NCBI GenBank assembly: GCA_005281725.1
Contig: SSBO01000001.1
Span: forward strand, 11,823,475-11,887,474
Direction of reading: 5' to 3'
Origin: Wuchereria bancrofti
Taxonomy: Eukaryota; Nematoda; Chromadorea; Rhabditida; Onchocercidae
Length of the DNA: 64,000 nt
The position numbers were made by a program, and so were the translations under genes. Positions 36,301-51,300 of this stretch are shown here, piece by piece (the stretch's first letter is position 1; every line of letters starts with the position of its first letter). The notes beneath the pieces were generated by a model, which had not been told where the DNA came from, ran no database searches, and saw nothing but the letters and a program-made list of their open reading frames with translations.

Positions 36301-39300
36301 ATATTCTAAAATTAAATTAAATCAAAGAAACTTAATTTAATAATCAGTTTTTTCTTTTTTTTTTGGTAATTATCATAAATTTAAGATAATACAATCAACT
36401 GAAATTAATAATATGCTAATGCTATAAAATAAATTACCTTTAATAGGTCAATATTGAATCGTTCTTTTTCAAGAAGTTGTTCACTGGTGATAATTTCATT
36501 TTTAGCAACTGGTTTTAATTGATCAACAATATACACTCGTTTCCAGCTTATCGAATTTGGTGAGCAAATAAGTTCGCCTTGTGCATCGCTTTCAGATGTC
36601 GCAGTAATAGGACGCGTTTCATAAACATGCATCAATTGTGGCTCTATATTCTTCTAAATTAAACAAAACAAAAATTAAATTCAATTTTATAACAATTATT
36701 CATATTCATTATTTTATGCAAATGAAAGTTAATGATTACAATTTGATAGAAATTATTACTAATATCTAAGTATCAAACTAAAGTAAGGTATTTATTATAA
36801 AATCCCTAAATAAGCAGACGGATAATTCTTCCAATATATCAATCAATTTGATTTCTATAAATTTATTCATTAGTAATAGTTACTAATTTGTAAGTATAAC
36901 TAATCAATCTGTTCATTGTTATTTTCTCGTTTTTATAAAATGCAAAGACTTTATAAAAAAGTAACAAGTAAAAATAACTAGGTGACAAATGACAACAAAA
37001 TGAAAAAAAGAAGAAACGAAATGAAAAAAAAGGTAAGAGAAAAAAGAAGAAAATAAGTAAAAAATGAATTTTTTTGAAAATATTAATGCCAATATTACTT
37101 GTATAAAATTCTTATTTTTTGATTATCAAAAATTCAAAATTTTAATCTCAAATTAAAAATAAACCTCAAAATAAAGTTCTTTTTGTCGTTTTTGAGCACT
37201 AATATCGATTTGTTGCAATTCTTCATGAGATTGTGTCATTGAATCTTCTAATTCTGGACTAATTCTACTTCCTTTTGCTTGCATTTGTTGACAGTATAAA
37301 CGTTCTTGCTTTTCCAAAGCACGACTCTTAAAATATTCCATTTTATTGTAAAGATTGTAATCATATCAGTGACTGATAAAGTGATATCAGTACATTCGAA
37401 GGATTATCGAAAAATATTGATTAGATTGTAAGCTAATACCTGTTTCTCTCTGCATAAAATAGCTCTTTCTTCTTTAAGTCTCATAGCTTCTAGTTCAAGC
37501 TGCTTCTGTCGATGGTACTCATTAATCCGATCCGGATCAGTAATATTTCTGGTTCTCAATGATGGCGGAACCGATCGAGCTCGTTCATGTTTTTGTTTTA
37601 TTGGCGGTAGTGATGACAATGGGACAACAACGCTTTCTTTAATCTCGTTATTCTGTAACTTATTTTTAAAAAAAAAATGCGAGAAAAGGAGAAAAAAATG
37701 AGGTAAAAAGCGTTTTATTCATTTAAATATGAAATGCATAAAATTAAATTAGAAATTTTAATTTGACAATTAAATTTGTTCTATTCTTTTGAAATTTTAA
37801 ACAGTTTGATCAAAACCAATGATCATTTACTTTCTCAGGTTCCATTGCATTCATTTCCATTACTGATACCGATTTTGATCGACTACCATATCTAAATATT
37901 TTAAATTTTAAATTGCAATTAATTTCTAATCACTTGAATAAGTGAATAATCCGTTATTTTTTTCCTTTATTAAATTACTGGCAGAAAGATGATTCATTAA
38001 ATTAGTGAAAAAAAGAATTAAACCTTAATTTGCGGCTCGAATCATCGATAGAATTTTGTTGCTCTTTTCTGATTAAATGATAATCAGTATCAAAACGATA
38101 TTCTTCAACAGGAATTTGTTGTTTTTCCAATGATTCTCTAAAAATGAATATTAGTCAAGTTATTATTTTTATTTATTTATTTGTCTACTTCAATCATTTC
38201 AATTACTTTGTCATGCATTTATAAATTTTAGATAATGTTGAGAAAAATAAAAATTATTTATTGGAAATTTTTCAGTATATAAATAATTGAAAAATTTTCA
38301 AATTCACATAATTTAAAATTATCAAATATCATGAAATAGCACTAAATAATTACTAATAAAATTTACGATAAATTGTTTAGGAATAATTCTATAAAATATA
38401 ATCAATAATGATAGCATTAACAAATAACTTAGCACTTTTAGCATCTACAATTTTAATATATTTCAAATTAAACCTTTGCTGCTTAATTTGAACTTCTTCG
38501 AGAGTAAAGAAAGGTCCATTAAACGATGCTTGCGGAAGATGACACGGTGTTTCAGATCGTCGTAACAGTTTTTGCTGTCGCAGATTCTCTTGCATAATTT
38601 GATATAGCCTATTCTCTCGTCCAGTCAAATTTGAATTGAGATTCAAAGAATGACTCATTCGATCGGATATGTCACAGCATTGATCGTTGTACTGTTGTTT
38701 TTCTTCCTGGAAGCAAAAAGGTAAATTTCCACTTTCGTTAAATACTCTTAGTAATGTTTCATAGTATACTAAAATGTAATTACGATTTTTTTTTTTTTTG
38801 AAATGATAGCAAGTAACAAAAGACAGCTTATGAAATTTGCTTAGAATAATATTAATAAATTTTAAATTTACATTTCAAATGATACTTATTCTAAGCTGAA
38901 AATATGAAATTTAAGAGCAAAAATAGTCTAAATTTAAAGATTTAAATAAATTAATTTATATATTCAGTAGCTATCATTTCTGAAGTTTCATTTGGAAATT
39001 TAGAATTAAATTTTTTTTCCTTCTGTTCTATTTTGCCAGAAGTTAATTTATCACTAATGGAAGTATTTCAAAGATGAGTTAATTACTCAAATTTTTTATT
39101 TTTTCAGTTTATGAAAAAACTTAAAAAACGAATTCTAAGAAAGATGTCAGAATTGGATGATTCTGTTTTTTTATTTAGCTAATGAAGCGAATTTAAATTT
39201 CCTCATCAAAAGTAAGCTGATAATAGCAAATGTCAAAATTAAAGATAATGATAAAGATAGATTGATAACAGATGTCAAATTTCCTGAGAATGTTAACTGT

Positions 39301-42300
39301 TTCATATTGCATATCTTCTTACTTTATCACTATTGTCGCTGATTTGAACTCTTCCAGCATAACGCTCAGATGTCTTATCACTGATATTACAAGTAGACGG
39401 TGATAACAGAGATGCTGCTACTTGTCGCTGTTTTAGGATAGATTTTGGTTGCTTACTGGAATCACTCGAATAGCTCAGTAAAGATTCTAATGCAGAGTCG
39501 GGTAAATTCCGCGATGAAATAACCGGATCAGAAGAAGAGTCAAAATCGTCCATTTTATAAACCTAAAAAAATTGCAAATATATATTTCAAATTTTTGGAA
39601 TAATTTGGGTAACAATTTTTATGACTTATGCATATATATTTAGTTAAACATATCTTACAATTAAGAATGTTAAAATTTTATTTTAAGTTGATGCAATCTT
39701 CCAGGACAAAATAACGATAGAATTTCTTCATCAAAACATATTGCAATTCAGAAGTTAAATATTTATTAGCTTGGCAATATTTTACCATTCTTGTTTATTC
39801 CATAATCTTAATATTAATCAAATATTATTATCGTTCTGTTAAATTTTCATCACATTTTATTATTTAGAAATTAATGATTCATAGTGATTAATTAACAGTG
39901 ACAAAATTTGATATTTGAAAAATCATTTAAATTTAAAATATACTATTTTGCTTTTGTTATTATTGCGATGAGTTTCATTTTGATTTGGGCAAATGATTCG
40001 ACGATGCGAATTTGGACTCGTAATTTGGACAGCAATTATCGATATCGCAGGTTTTTGAATTTTTTCAACAGAATGAGAGATTTGATTTTCATTTATGATT
40101 ACATCAGTATTTTCTGATGGATACAATGCCTGCAAAAAAAAAAAAGAAATACTCGAAATATAAAAGAAGGAGAAAATTGATAATTATAAATGTTTACTTA
40201 TTGCACAAATAATTCGATAAATAATTCCTGTCAAATGTTTACCTGTACCGTAGAAGATTTGGAAGTATCTGCAGAGCAAGGTGTTTCTGTTTCCATTTGC
40301 TCATGACAATACCGCCGAACATTTTCATTTGCTATCAGATTATCCACTGCGACAAAATTGTTGCTACTTTTAGGTTCCAAATTCTGCAATTATCAAACTT
40401 ACTTAAATATTTTTGAGTAACAAATCAAAAATGTTAGAGATCTTGAGAAATTAATTTAGGCCTGAAAATTCAACTACTGACATAAGAATTTAATTCAAAA
40501 TTACAGTAAATTATAGTGACAGATTTAGTAGGTCAAAATTAAAACTTTGCTAATTATATTTATGACGATAATATGAATATTAATTTAACTTACATTTAAT
40601 GATCATAAGTAAGTTATTGAATAAAAGAGTAAGTTTACAAAGTTTTATCAATAGATCACATAATAGCAACAAAGTTCAACTTCAATTACTATCTATAAAA
40701 TTTATTTTACTACTGCTTCTGCTAATAAAGCAATTATTATATTCCTGTATTACCCACATATTAATATCTACATCCAACGAATCAGTAAACATCTCTCAAA
40801 ATAATAAATAAAAATTTAAATCCCCCACGACAACAGATCCATGTTTAGTAGTATTGTTGACTATATACGCTTTATAAAGACATAAATTATATCGTAAAAG
40901 TATTGTTACAATGAATTTCATTGCTTATTAAGCCTAATTTAGCTTCAGCGGATAATTAATTTCATTTAATTTAAATTTAACTATGTTAATTCAACTTTAG
41001 TTTAACTTTAAATCCATTTATACAATTAGCAAGGAAAAAAAAATGACAAAATCGTATTCAGTATGAATTATATTTCATAGTAAATAAAATTCTTGTCTTC
41101 TAGAAAACAAGAAAAAAAAAAAAAGGAAAAGAAGAAGTCTCGAGCAATCATTTACTTAAATTGACTTACTGCTTGATATAAGTAAATAAGCAAAACTTGA
41201 ATTGAGTTAAATGCTCTTGAAAATGAAGAAAAATTTTGTTTTCAGTACACACTTTAAATAGAGTAATCATACTGACAAAATATGATATCTTCGGAATGTA
41301 TCACAAAAATTTCTTTTTTTTTTTTGTTCAAATGGATGAAATATTATTGGAGTACTTTTTATTACAATAAAAGTTCAAAATTTTTAAAATTAAAGTGATA
41401 AATTGATAAAATAAATCAATGATATGAGCTTATAAGATTATAATCATAATAGATCAGTAATAATTCACTCAGTTCAACTGTGTAAATATAACGATTTCAA
41501 TTTGTATGTATGTAAACTGGTATATATGTATAATATAGTGATTCATATAGTGATTCACTTAATTTAATTGAAAATGATAATAATTATTGAGAATTTGATA
41601 GCTGATAATTTGAAGAGTAGCTGATAATTTTTTATTAAAGAACCTGTTCCAGAGATTTTCGAGTATTTTGATCATGAAAATTGACGACAGCTTTCTGATT
41701 ATGTTCCACAGAACTGCTACAACTACTATCGTTTTGTTCGATAGTAGCTTCTTTGATATCAGGTAAAGAAATTGTGGAAGTATGAAATGAAGAACGATAA
41801 GGTGCTGCTGAGGTAAATGATCGTACAGGACGATAAGGGTGACAGTCATCGAAATATGGACATATCGTTGATGATAAGAAGGATTCGCGTGAAATTTGCT
41901 GCTCAGACATTGGATGAAGTAAAGCAATTCAGGAAATTAAAAGATTGTGCAAAAGAATATCCGACATAGCCTAGAAATTCAAATTTGGAAGATTCTGATT
42001 ACGATAGAGTTAAATTCGATTGTAGTGATGAAGGAATCATCATAATCGGTTGACATTTTACAAGAACAATTATTATTTATGATGAAAAATTAATTGTATC
42101 ACTAATGCAACTCTTCATTTTTCAAACTGTTGACACATAAGGTGACAGAGGAAGGAATGGATAAATTTAATAAACACATAATAGTAGATGGTATCATCCA
42201 ATTTCATTTATAACATTCGTTTCTTCATTAGATTAATAGTAACATATCGAAATCTCGTTGATTGTTTCCAGTGTTTTAGGTAAAGAAGAAGCGGTCATCA

Positions 42301-45300
42301 TTATCATCATCACCATCATCATTATCATCATCACATCATCATTATCATTATCACTATCATCATTATCATCATCACTATCATTATCACTATCATCATTATC
42401 ATCATCATTATTATTATCACTATCATCATTATCATCATCATTATCATCATAACTATCACCATTATCATCATCACCATCATCATTATCATCATCACCATCA
42501 TTATCACTATCATCATTATCATCATCACTATCACCATCACTATCATCATTATCATCACCATTATCATAATCACTATCATCACTATCACCATCATCACTAC
42601 CACCATCATTATCATCACTATCATCATTATCATCATCACTATCATCACCATTATCGTCGTCATTATCATCATTATCAACCATCATCACCATTCTCAGCAA
42701 AGTGACAGTAATATACAGACACACACAGACGCAGACACAAACACACACACATACACACACGCACACACATAAAATGAGTTAGCCAACTAAGCTTTGAAAA
42801 AAACACAATTTCATACATTTACTCACCTACAAGATATATTTAAACTTACTAATACACATACATACATACATACATATATAAACACATACACACAGACACA
42901 CACACATATATATTTGTCGAATGAATGACATACGACAGACAGACAGGGGAACAGGCTAATAGCTGACAGACAGTTCGTTCGTTTTATTCGGTTTTTTCTC
43001 AATAAGCTTACCATTACAACATTTAGAGCCATCATCAGAGGTACTTTAGCAAACAAAAATTTGCAGCGGAACAGATATATTAGCAAAAGATTGAATAAAA
43101 AAAAGGAGAGAAAAAGAAATGAGCAAATTTTTTTTAGGGCAATTCAACGGATGGATAGAAGATGACAGTTGACAAAAGAATAGCTCAAAGTGACAGGTAC
43201 AGTTTAATTTTATTACAAATATAATAAGTCAATAGAATTCATCTTAAATTCCATTTTGTATAAAAATTCTTAATTTCTTTTTTAAATATTTAAAAAGTCA
43301 AATGTATTAATGATATAAATTGAAGGTGAACATAAAATATCCAATGAATAATACATGAAACTATGGTTTTAAAATTAAAACGTCAAAAAAAATTAGCAAA
43401 GACGAAAATGAAATTATCAACAGTTAGTTCCTTATTAAAATTTAAATCAGAATTTTATTTATCCTTTTCTGATCTACCATTCATTAAGTGAACAATTTAT
43501 AGAACATTTTAACAATCTGGCTGAATACAAAATAAGATTGTATTCTTTTTTTGTCGAGAAAAAAAATATTTTTTCTTTTTTTTTTTGATAGATATCTGAG
43601 TGAAACTAAAGCATGATGAAATGAAAGTAAATGATTGTCTTGAAATTATTGTTACTTGAAGTTATTGTTAGATAACCAAACTTTTAGGGTTTTTTTTCTA
43701 AGATTTAGCTAAATTAATTATCAGATTATCCAGAACCCTCCAAAAAAAAGACAAGTCGGTGACAATTAAAGAAACAAGAAGTAGGTAGTTTTTTGGTTAG
43801 AAGTTCCATGAATTAATTAAATTTCGCTAATGGCATACCAGCAGTATACTCTTACTTTTTTACTAAGAGAAGATTTAAACTTTTTAAACTTTTACTAAGA
43901 GAAAAACGAGTAAATTATAGAAAAGATTTTTATGAAATTTTTAAAATTTAACTAGTTTATATAATAGTAAAGAAATGATTGAATTTGGAGGAAATTTTTT
44001 AAACAGATCAATTTATTAAGTTAGTTTAACTTATAAAATTAAACATAGCAATCATCGATTAAGCATAACGATTTGAATTGTGAATTAGTCAATAAGTTAT
44101 CATATATAAAATTAGTCAAATCGTTTGATTAGTCTCCCATTTATTATTTTCGTTAAAATTTCATCTTTTAAATAATTTTATTTTAACAGCATGCTAAGAT
44201 GCAAATATTTGCACAGAATGCTTACTTCTACTCTTCTCATATGTTTTTCCATTTATCATTGTTTAAAAAAAAAAAGAAAAAAAAATTTGAAGTGTTTATG
44301 TCAACAAATTTCAGATAAACTTAATCCTTGGAAATTGCTGTAAATCATATCTTAGCTCACTTATCATTTATAAACTTTTTATACTTTCAAAAAAATCCCT
44401 GAATAATCTATGAATCAATAATCCGAATGCTACTAAAACACAATTGAATTTATTTCTGGTAGTTTTAAATATATTGCCGTATGCAAGTGCTAAACTAATT
44501 CTCCAAATCACTGATTAAACAATCAAATAAAAACAAAACAGTTTTGAGGTAATAAATATTTAATACATAAGACTGATAATCTTGCAAAAATTAATTAATT
44601 TTCTCTCAGTCAACGTAATCAATCATTAAAAATTTAAAGAAAAATTGTATAAAAAATTAAAATTTTTTGGAGAAAGAAAAAATCAAAAATGAAAACATAC
44701 ATACATGATTATTCATTCCATAGCGAAGGAGTGTCCAAGAAATAGCATTTTTATAAATCATTCTTCATTGTCAAACAATCATATCTTCAGGAATTGTACA
44801 ATTCTCGATTTCCATTCAGTTCTGATTCCATTCATCAGTGTCGCATAAAATGTCACCATTTGTCTGTTACTGTTTGTTACTCGCACTTCTCAGTGGTGCA
44901 TTTTCTGTGCTTTTTTTTTTTTTCTTGGCTCTTACCAAGCCTTACAATCTCAGCTCCAACTTGATTAAACAAACACAAAATAAATAGAGGAACAGTAATT
45001 GTTGACATGACATAATACAAAGTTACAATGAGATTAGTCTAGATTAACATTCTTAAATAATACAAAAATTCCAGAATTCAAAAAAAAAAAAAATTCAAAA
45101 TTTAAAAACTTAAAATTCACGATCAAAGCAACAAATACTCTTAATTTAGTAAATTTTTTAGAGATTAGAAAATATCTAGAAAAAATTTCACCTTGTCTTA
45201 TCAAATAAAACTTCACCTTGTCTTCATCAATTATTCTCAAACAATTAATTGTAATTATTATCTCATGTGACGCATCAATGCAAAATTATCATCATATAAT

Positions 45301-48300
45301 TACAAGCATTAATTAATTAAACTCATTAAATTAAGACAATCTATCAAGTTACCATCTATAAGGAACAATCATATGAATATAGCACAAAAAAAAGGACAAA
45401 AATAGATCATTTTGATTATTTTAGTATAATTAAAAGATTACTTATTAAGAAATTTAAATTCAAAAAAAAAAAAAGAAAAAAGGAAAAACCATACCTTCTG
45501 AAGAGTTTCGATAGTCTGAAATGGAAGAAAAAAGAAATTGCTGAATTTTAAGTTGAAAATTGAGAAACTTTTTAAGTAATAAATGTTGGGAACAAATAAG
45601 TGATCAAATTATATGTAAATGCTAAACATGTACACACATTATGCTTGGCCCATAATAGTAAGTTCGTTGATCAACAAGGTCATCCGTCTTAAACTTTTCA
45701 TTTAAATACATTTTCTTGTGATGTTGTATTGTCACATGGTAGTTTGTTTATTATTCCGCAATATATTGAAATGCAAATTACTGCATCTTTTGACAAGGTC
45801 AAATGAAAATTGCTCATTTGAAATTTTTTCTTTTCTTGAAATTTTCAAATGATCGAATTATATTTTCTTTTCATATTGCTTACTAAAAAAATCTATATTT
45901 CATTTTTCCTTTTCCTTTTTTTTTTCTTTCTTTTTGCAACATTATTCGAGCATATTTAATGTGTAATTTAATAAAATTTTATGTAACTAACAATTTGCAA
46001 AAAAAAAAAAAATCAATAGCTTACCTTTTTGATTTCAGCAAGTTCTTTAAGTGATTGATCGTTTGAATTTGTAGTCTGAAATTAGTTTTTTCGCGATATT
46101 ATAATTCATGCAGATTTCATTATTACTTTTAATTTATTCATATAATTTTTTTTTTGTTTAAAATTAATAAAAATAAAATACCTTTGGCCCAGGCCATTGA
46201 GGCTTATCCCATGGTTTATTAGCATCATTTTCACGTGCTTTCAAATAATCCTTTAATCGGGATGTCTCCATGTCGCGGTGACGATCTAGGCTCTCAGTTA
46301 AATATGCACTGGTTGTAATTGGCCGTGTTTCAGCAGCCTGAAATACTCGACTGTTACTCAAAGAAAAATTGGATTTATTTTTAAAAAAATTTAAAGATAC
46401 GTTTGTAAAACATTTCTTACATACTAAAATTTCTAATCTGAATAACGCTCTTCCTTTTTTTAAACCAAAATTGCTCAAATTTTAGTAAACTAGAAATTGT
46501 TTACATATTTTTCTTTTTGATTATTTCTATTTTTGGAAGAAATCAGCAAGAACGTTAATAAAGTATACAATCAACATTAGAAATTTTAATTGTTATTTTA
46601 AACTTCTCTTAAATAGAGCAATTAGAAAAGTTAAAATTTGAAGTGATTGGGTTTATAATAATGTAACATTTCCATTCCTGATCATCGACCTTAATGAATC
46701 TTTTTAAAAATTCTTCATACTGATAATTCACATACCCGTAATTTCCTTTGTTGCATTGGTTCTAATTTTAGAAATGATCGTTTACTATGTTCGCTTGGAA
46801 AATCCAAATTACGTCGTTGAATTCGTGGAATTTCTCGATTATATGCTGGCATCGATGCGTTTGAGGTAACTTTAGGATCAATGATTTGCAATTTAAAATG
46901 ATCCTGTGTTTCTTTCACCTAAATATTTACCTGTAATCGCATTTACAAAAAAAAAAAAAATGAAATTAATTTTCAGATCTTGAAATCTTCCAATGCAGAA
47001 TAAATTTACTTAAATTGAATTTGCTGAAACTAACAAATATTTCCTCTTCTTTACTGTTAAATATCAAAATTTTTGATCCTATTAATTGCTGTACGAGAAA
47101 TAAAACAAATTTCTTCAAGAAAAAAAAAAACATACCTTATAATCACCAACAGCTTCTGGTAAATTTAAATCTGAACCAAAATCCATTTTTTGTATCTGTA
47201 ATATTATTTTTTTTTTGTAAAGTTTACAATTCAATTTAAAAAAAAAATTTAAAATTAATGAAATCTAACATTTTCATTTTAGAAAGAAAATCAAAAAACA
47301 GATAGTTAAGAGGAAAGAACAATAACAAAAGCTCACTTGTCTTTCACTAACACTTTTATAGCTGGGCGTTATAGACTGTACCACAGATTTTTGCGCTTCA
47401 CCATGGATTACTGTTGGGCGATCTTCCTGGAAAAGCATTGGTATTGATTATTTGATTTATTATATTGATTTGAAAATGTTTGAATTTCAAGTTCTTTTGA
47501 ATTTTAAACTACTCTATAAATTGTTTTCAAGGAAAGGTAAAAATTGATTTCAATTATTTGATAGCAAAATTCTCTATGTATCACGGCTGTTGTCAGCATA
47601 ATGACCTTTGTTAACAGATATTATCATTATTATTTCTCTGTTCAATTTGAGGAATTTAAAATCTATGAGCCACTGGTCAAGCGGTCATTAACGATCAATT
47701 GATATTCACTATCGATTATTTGATAATAGATAAGTGCTTAGCTTGTATAGATTCTATAAGTAATTAAATAATCTTTATATTTTGGTAATTTTTAAAAATT
47801 GATGAGAATAAATGCATTTAGAGCTATTCATCTACAAAATGAATGAATTATTATAAAAATAATTTCTAACATTTTATTAAATGATTAATTTTATCTGAAA
47901 TTGAATTATGGATTAGAATTAAACGAATAGTTATTGTTAAAATGCCTTTTGAATATAATTGTTAATTTTTAAAATTAAAATTTTATTTATTATTTATTTA
48001 GCTTGCATATTTCATTTATTGTTTATTTATTGTTGAAACTCAGTGTATCATAATATAAGCCATTTGCTAGAATTTAAATATGCAAAATTAGCTTAAAACT
48101 AGATTGAACATACAAAAACACGTAGACGTTCCATAAACATCCGTGAAAATCGCTGAATTTGAGGTTGTTCCAGCATTTCTTTTATAATATCTTATTATTT
48201 AATACTGGAAATTATTTACTTAAATTTCTATCACATAAAAAAAAGATCGCAATAGATTTCCAAAAAAAAGAAAAAAAAAAGAAAGAAAAAGGTAGTCGCT

Positions 48301-51300
48301 TATTTTATAAATAACAGTTATTTGTATTTTAGAAAGACAAATTTTTCACAAATAAAGAAAATATTTAAATAATTTAAACAACATTCATAGTATCACGCAT
48401 TTTCAATTGGATTAATTTTTAAAGAAATGATTAAAATTAAAATGGAACGATGAAAATTCTACTTGAAAGGAAAACAATTCTGAATGAATTGAAAGAGTTG
48501 TGGTGTCAAATTGTATGCATAATTTGGCTAATGTGGACATTTTTGAAATGTTTATGAGGCAATACTATGTATGGATCAAAGATTATTTCGATGATATAAA
48601 CGGTTGATCGAAAATCACTAAAGAACACCGAAAGAAAAGCCATTCATGATCAATTCGATTTTTAGAAGACTATTTATTTTTCAAAGATATAAAACTAATT
48701 GAATTGATTGATATTTTGATTGTTAAGTGATACTCTTAACATTTATATTTATTTTTTATAGTTATATTTTTTAGGACATTTATTTTGGTCCAATATTACA
48801 ATTTATAGTTTAGACAGGAATAGAAAACGTTTCTTTTAACAGTAAATATATCTTTCAAGCTACTAATTAAATAGATACGTATAACTTCAAAAATATTCCA
48901 AATTTTGATAGTCATTTTTAGAAGCATATAGGAAATTTATTAAAATTATGTCAATATAACTTTTTATAACTCTTTCTTCCATTCCTTCATCAGTCAATCA
49001 TTCCTTCTCTTTCAATCAATTTAATCCAAGCAAGAAAGAAAAACTTTTGCTTTCATTTATTATAGAATGTTGAATAATTAATTAGTCAAAAATTTTCTAT
49101 CATTTATAGGCAAAAACTAAATTTTAATTAATTTTAAAATAAATTTTACTTCACTAATCTGAAAATCTGATCCCCTTCAGAGTAAAACATAACTATTATT
49201 ATTACCACTATTATTACTACTTTATTATTGTTTTATTGCTATTATTATTACTGTTATTATTGTTATTACTATTATTACCACTATTTAGTATTATTATTAC
49301 CATTATTAATTATTATTATTAGTTCCTATTATTTATTATTATAAGTTACTATTGTTGCCATTATTATATTATTTATTAATTTGTTTATTATTATTGCTGC
49401 TATTAATAAATACTATGCAATAAAAACAAAAATAACGAATTGAATTTATTAGTGGAAAAGATGAAATTGAAAAATGAGTTTTATAGTTTAATAGCAATAG
49501 TATTTAATAAATTTATTGGAAATATTAAACTAATTTTTTTCTTATGCGAAAATGGAAAATGAAAAGAGAAATTAATTCAAAGCTATTTTTCATTCTTATA
49601 ACTTTTTAAAATTAAAGTGCAATTTTTTAAAATAAAGTAAACGCCTATTTTTGTAAAAAAGAATTTGAAAAATTTCAAGTAATTGAATTGTTTATCTGAG
49701 CAACGTATTCTCAATTCTCTAACTTACTTTGCTCTTTCTTAAAAAAAGAAAAAAATTCATTCAACTTTGTCATAAAAAAAAACTCATTCAACTTTGTCAT
49801 TACGAAGCAATTTTTTTTTGTGAAATGCAAATATGAACATTAAATAAATCGGAAATGAACAAATATAATGAAGCATTTCAAATTTATTGAATTTAATGAA
49901 AAACTTTTAAAAAACGATGTATTAAAGATTAAAACGGTAATCATTTAATAAACAAATTTCAAAGCATTATCAATTCAATTCATTCTGTATTGCGTATAAT
50001 GGTGAAATATTTCAAATGAGATGAATAAATCAAGGTCTAATTGTATTTTTGATGATTGTCAAGAATTGAATGTACAAATGACATAATTGATTTAAAATCT
50101 TACTTCGACTATTAAAATTCATTTGTAATTGGTAGTTATTAGCAAAACAGTTATTGAGAAGTCAATGATTGTAAACAAATTTTAAAAATAAACAACTCTA
50201 CAAATTATAAAATGATAAATAAGCGAAAGATAAAATATGTATAGGAGAAATTAATTAAACTTAGTGATCAAAATTTTGTTGTATCAAATTATTGAAACAT
50301 TAATATTATCAATATGATTCGTTTAACCTCTTTTTCATTTTTCCGCCTTCCCTCATTAATTTGACCTAAATTAATTTGAAATAAATCATAAGCTGTGCAA
50401 CAATTTTCATAAAAATTTCGAACTTTTCCCTGTTATCATTTTCAAAATTAAGTCAAATTGTAATTTTTGATCTAACAAGACCCAATTTTCATTCAAAATC
50501 AATTTCCCATTATTATCGCTAGACAAAAAAGAAAAAAAAAAGGAACTCATAATATGATATGAATAAAAGATTATCAAATAAAAATGTTCATTTTTTTTTT
50601 TTTTTTTATTATACTGTCAAATGAGAAAGGAAAATTAATAAAATGAATAATTAATTATCACAAAGATGATGAAATGAATTTGTTCATCATTTCAACAACA
50701 TATAAATATTATTATATTAGTAAATGAATTAAAAAATAATATAAATTGATATAAATAATATAAATTAATATAAAATATATAATATAAATTAATATAAAAT
50801 TAATGGTATTTATGTAAATAGATTTAAAAAAAGCAATTAAATGACTGATCGAAATTTAACAAAGATTTATAGTTTTAGAAATTTACGATAAGAAAGGAGT
50901 TCAAGCAAAATCTCTTAATTAAATTAATATAATTGAATTTAAGCAAAATCTTTGAATAAAATAAATGAATTTTAAATTGTTTAAAAAATATATGAGAAAC
51001 AATGGATGAATATGAAAAATATAGAATTTCTTATCCTAATTTTTTCTTTTATCTTTCATATTATATTTCTCAATTTTCTTTTATTCTATGAAAATAAATT
51101 TTTAGTAGAAAATTACAAAAATGACCGAATTTTTCATCCAATTTTCCTTCCAATTTTCTAGAATTATTGCATGAAGTAATCCAAGTTTTTTCTTTTTTTT
51201 TTATATTTAATAATCTTTTTGCAAATAATTTTTTCTTTTTTTTTTTTGATTTCGGCAAAATTTAAAATGTTAGTGCACAGATTAAAATAGTCTGAAATTA

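Larger units (their letters stand above)
41911..45494. other. Intron or internal promoter region
   Basis: Contains the repeat arrays at 42.3-42.9 kb and no supported exon. Upstream region of the candidate isoform that starts at 41910. Confidence 0.5.

Noticed and set aside
42233..42766. 177-codon Asp/Asn-rich minus-strand frame
   Set aside because: It is the translation of ATC and CA microsatellites, with only repeat sequence and no splice logic.
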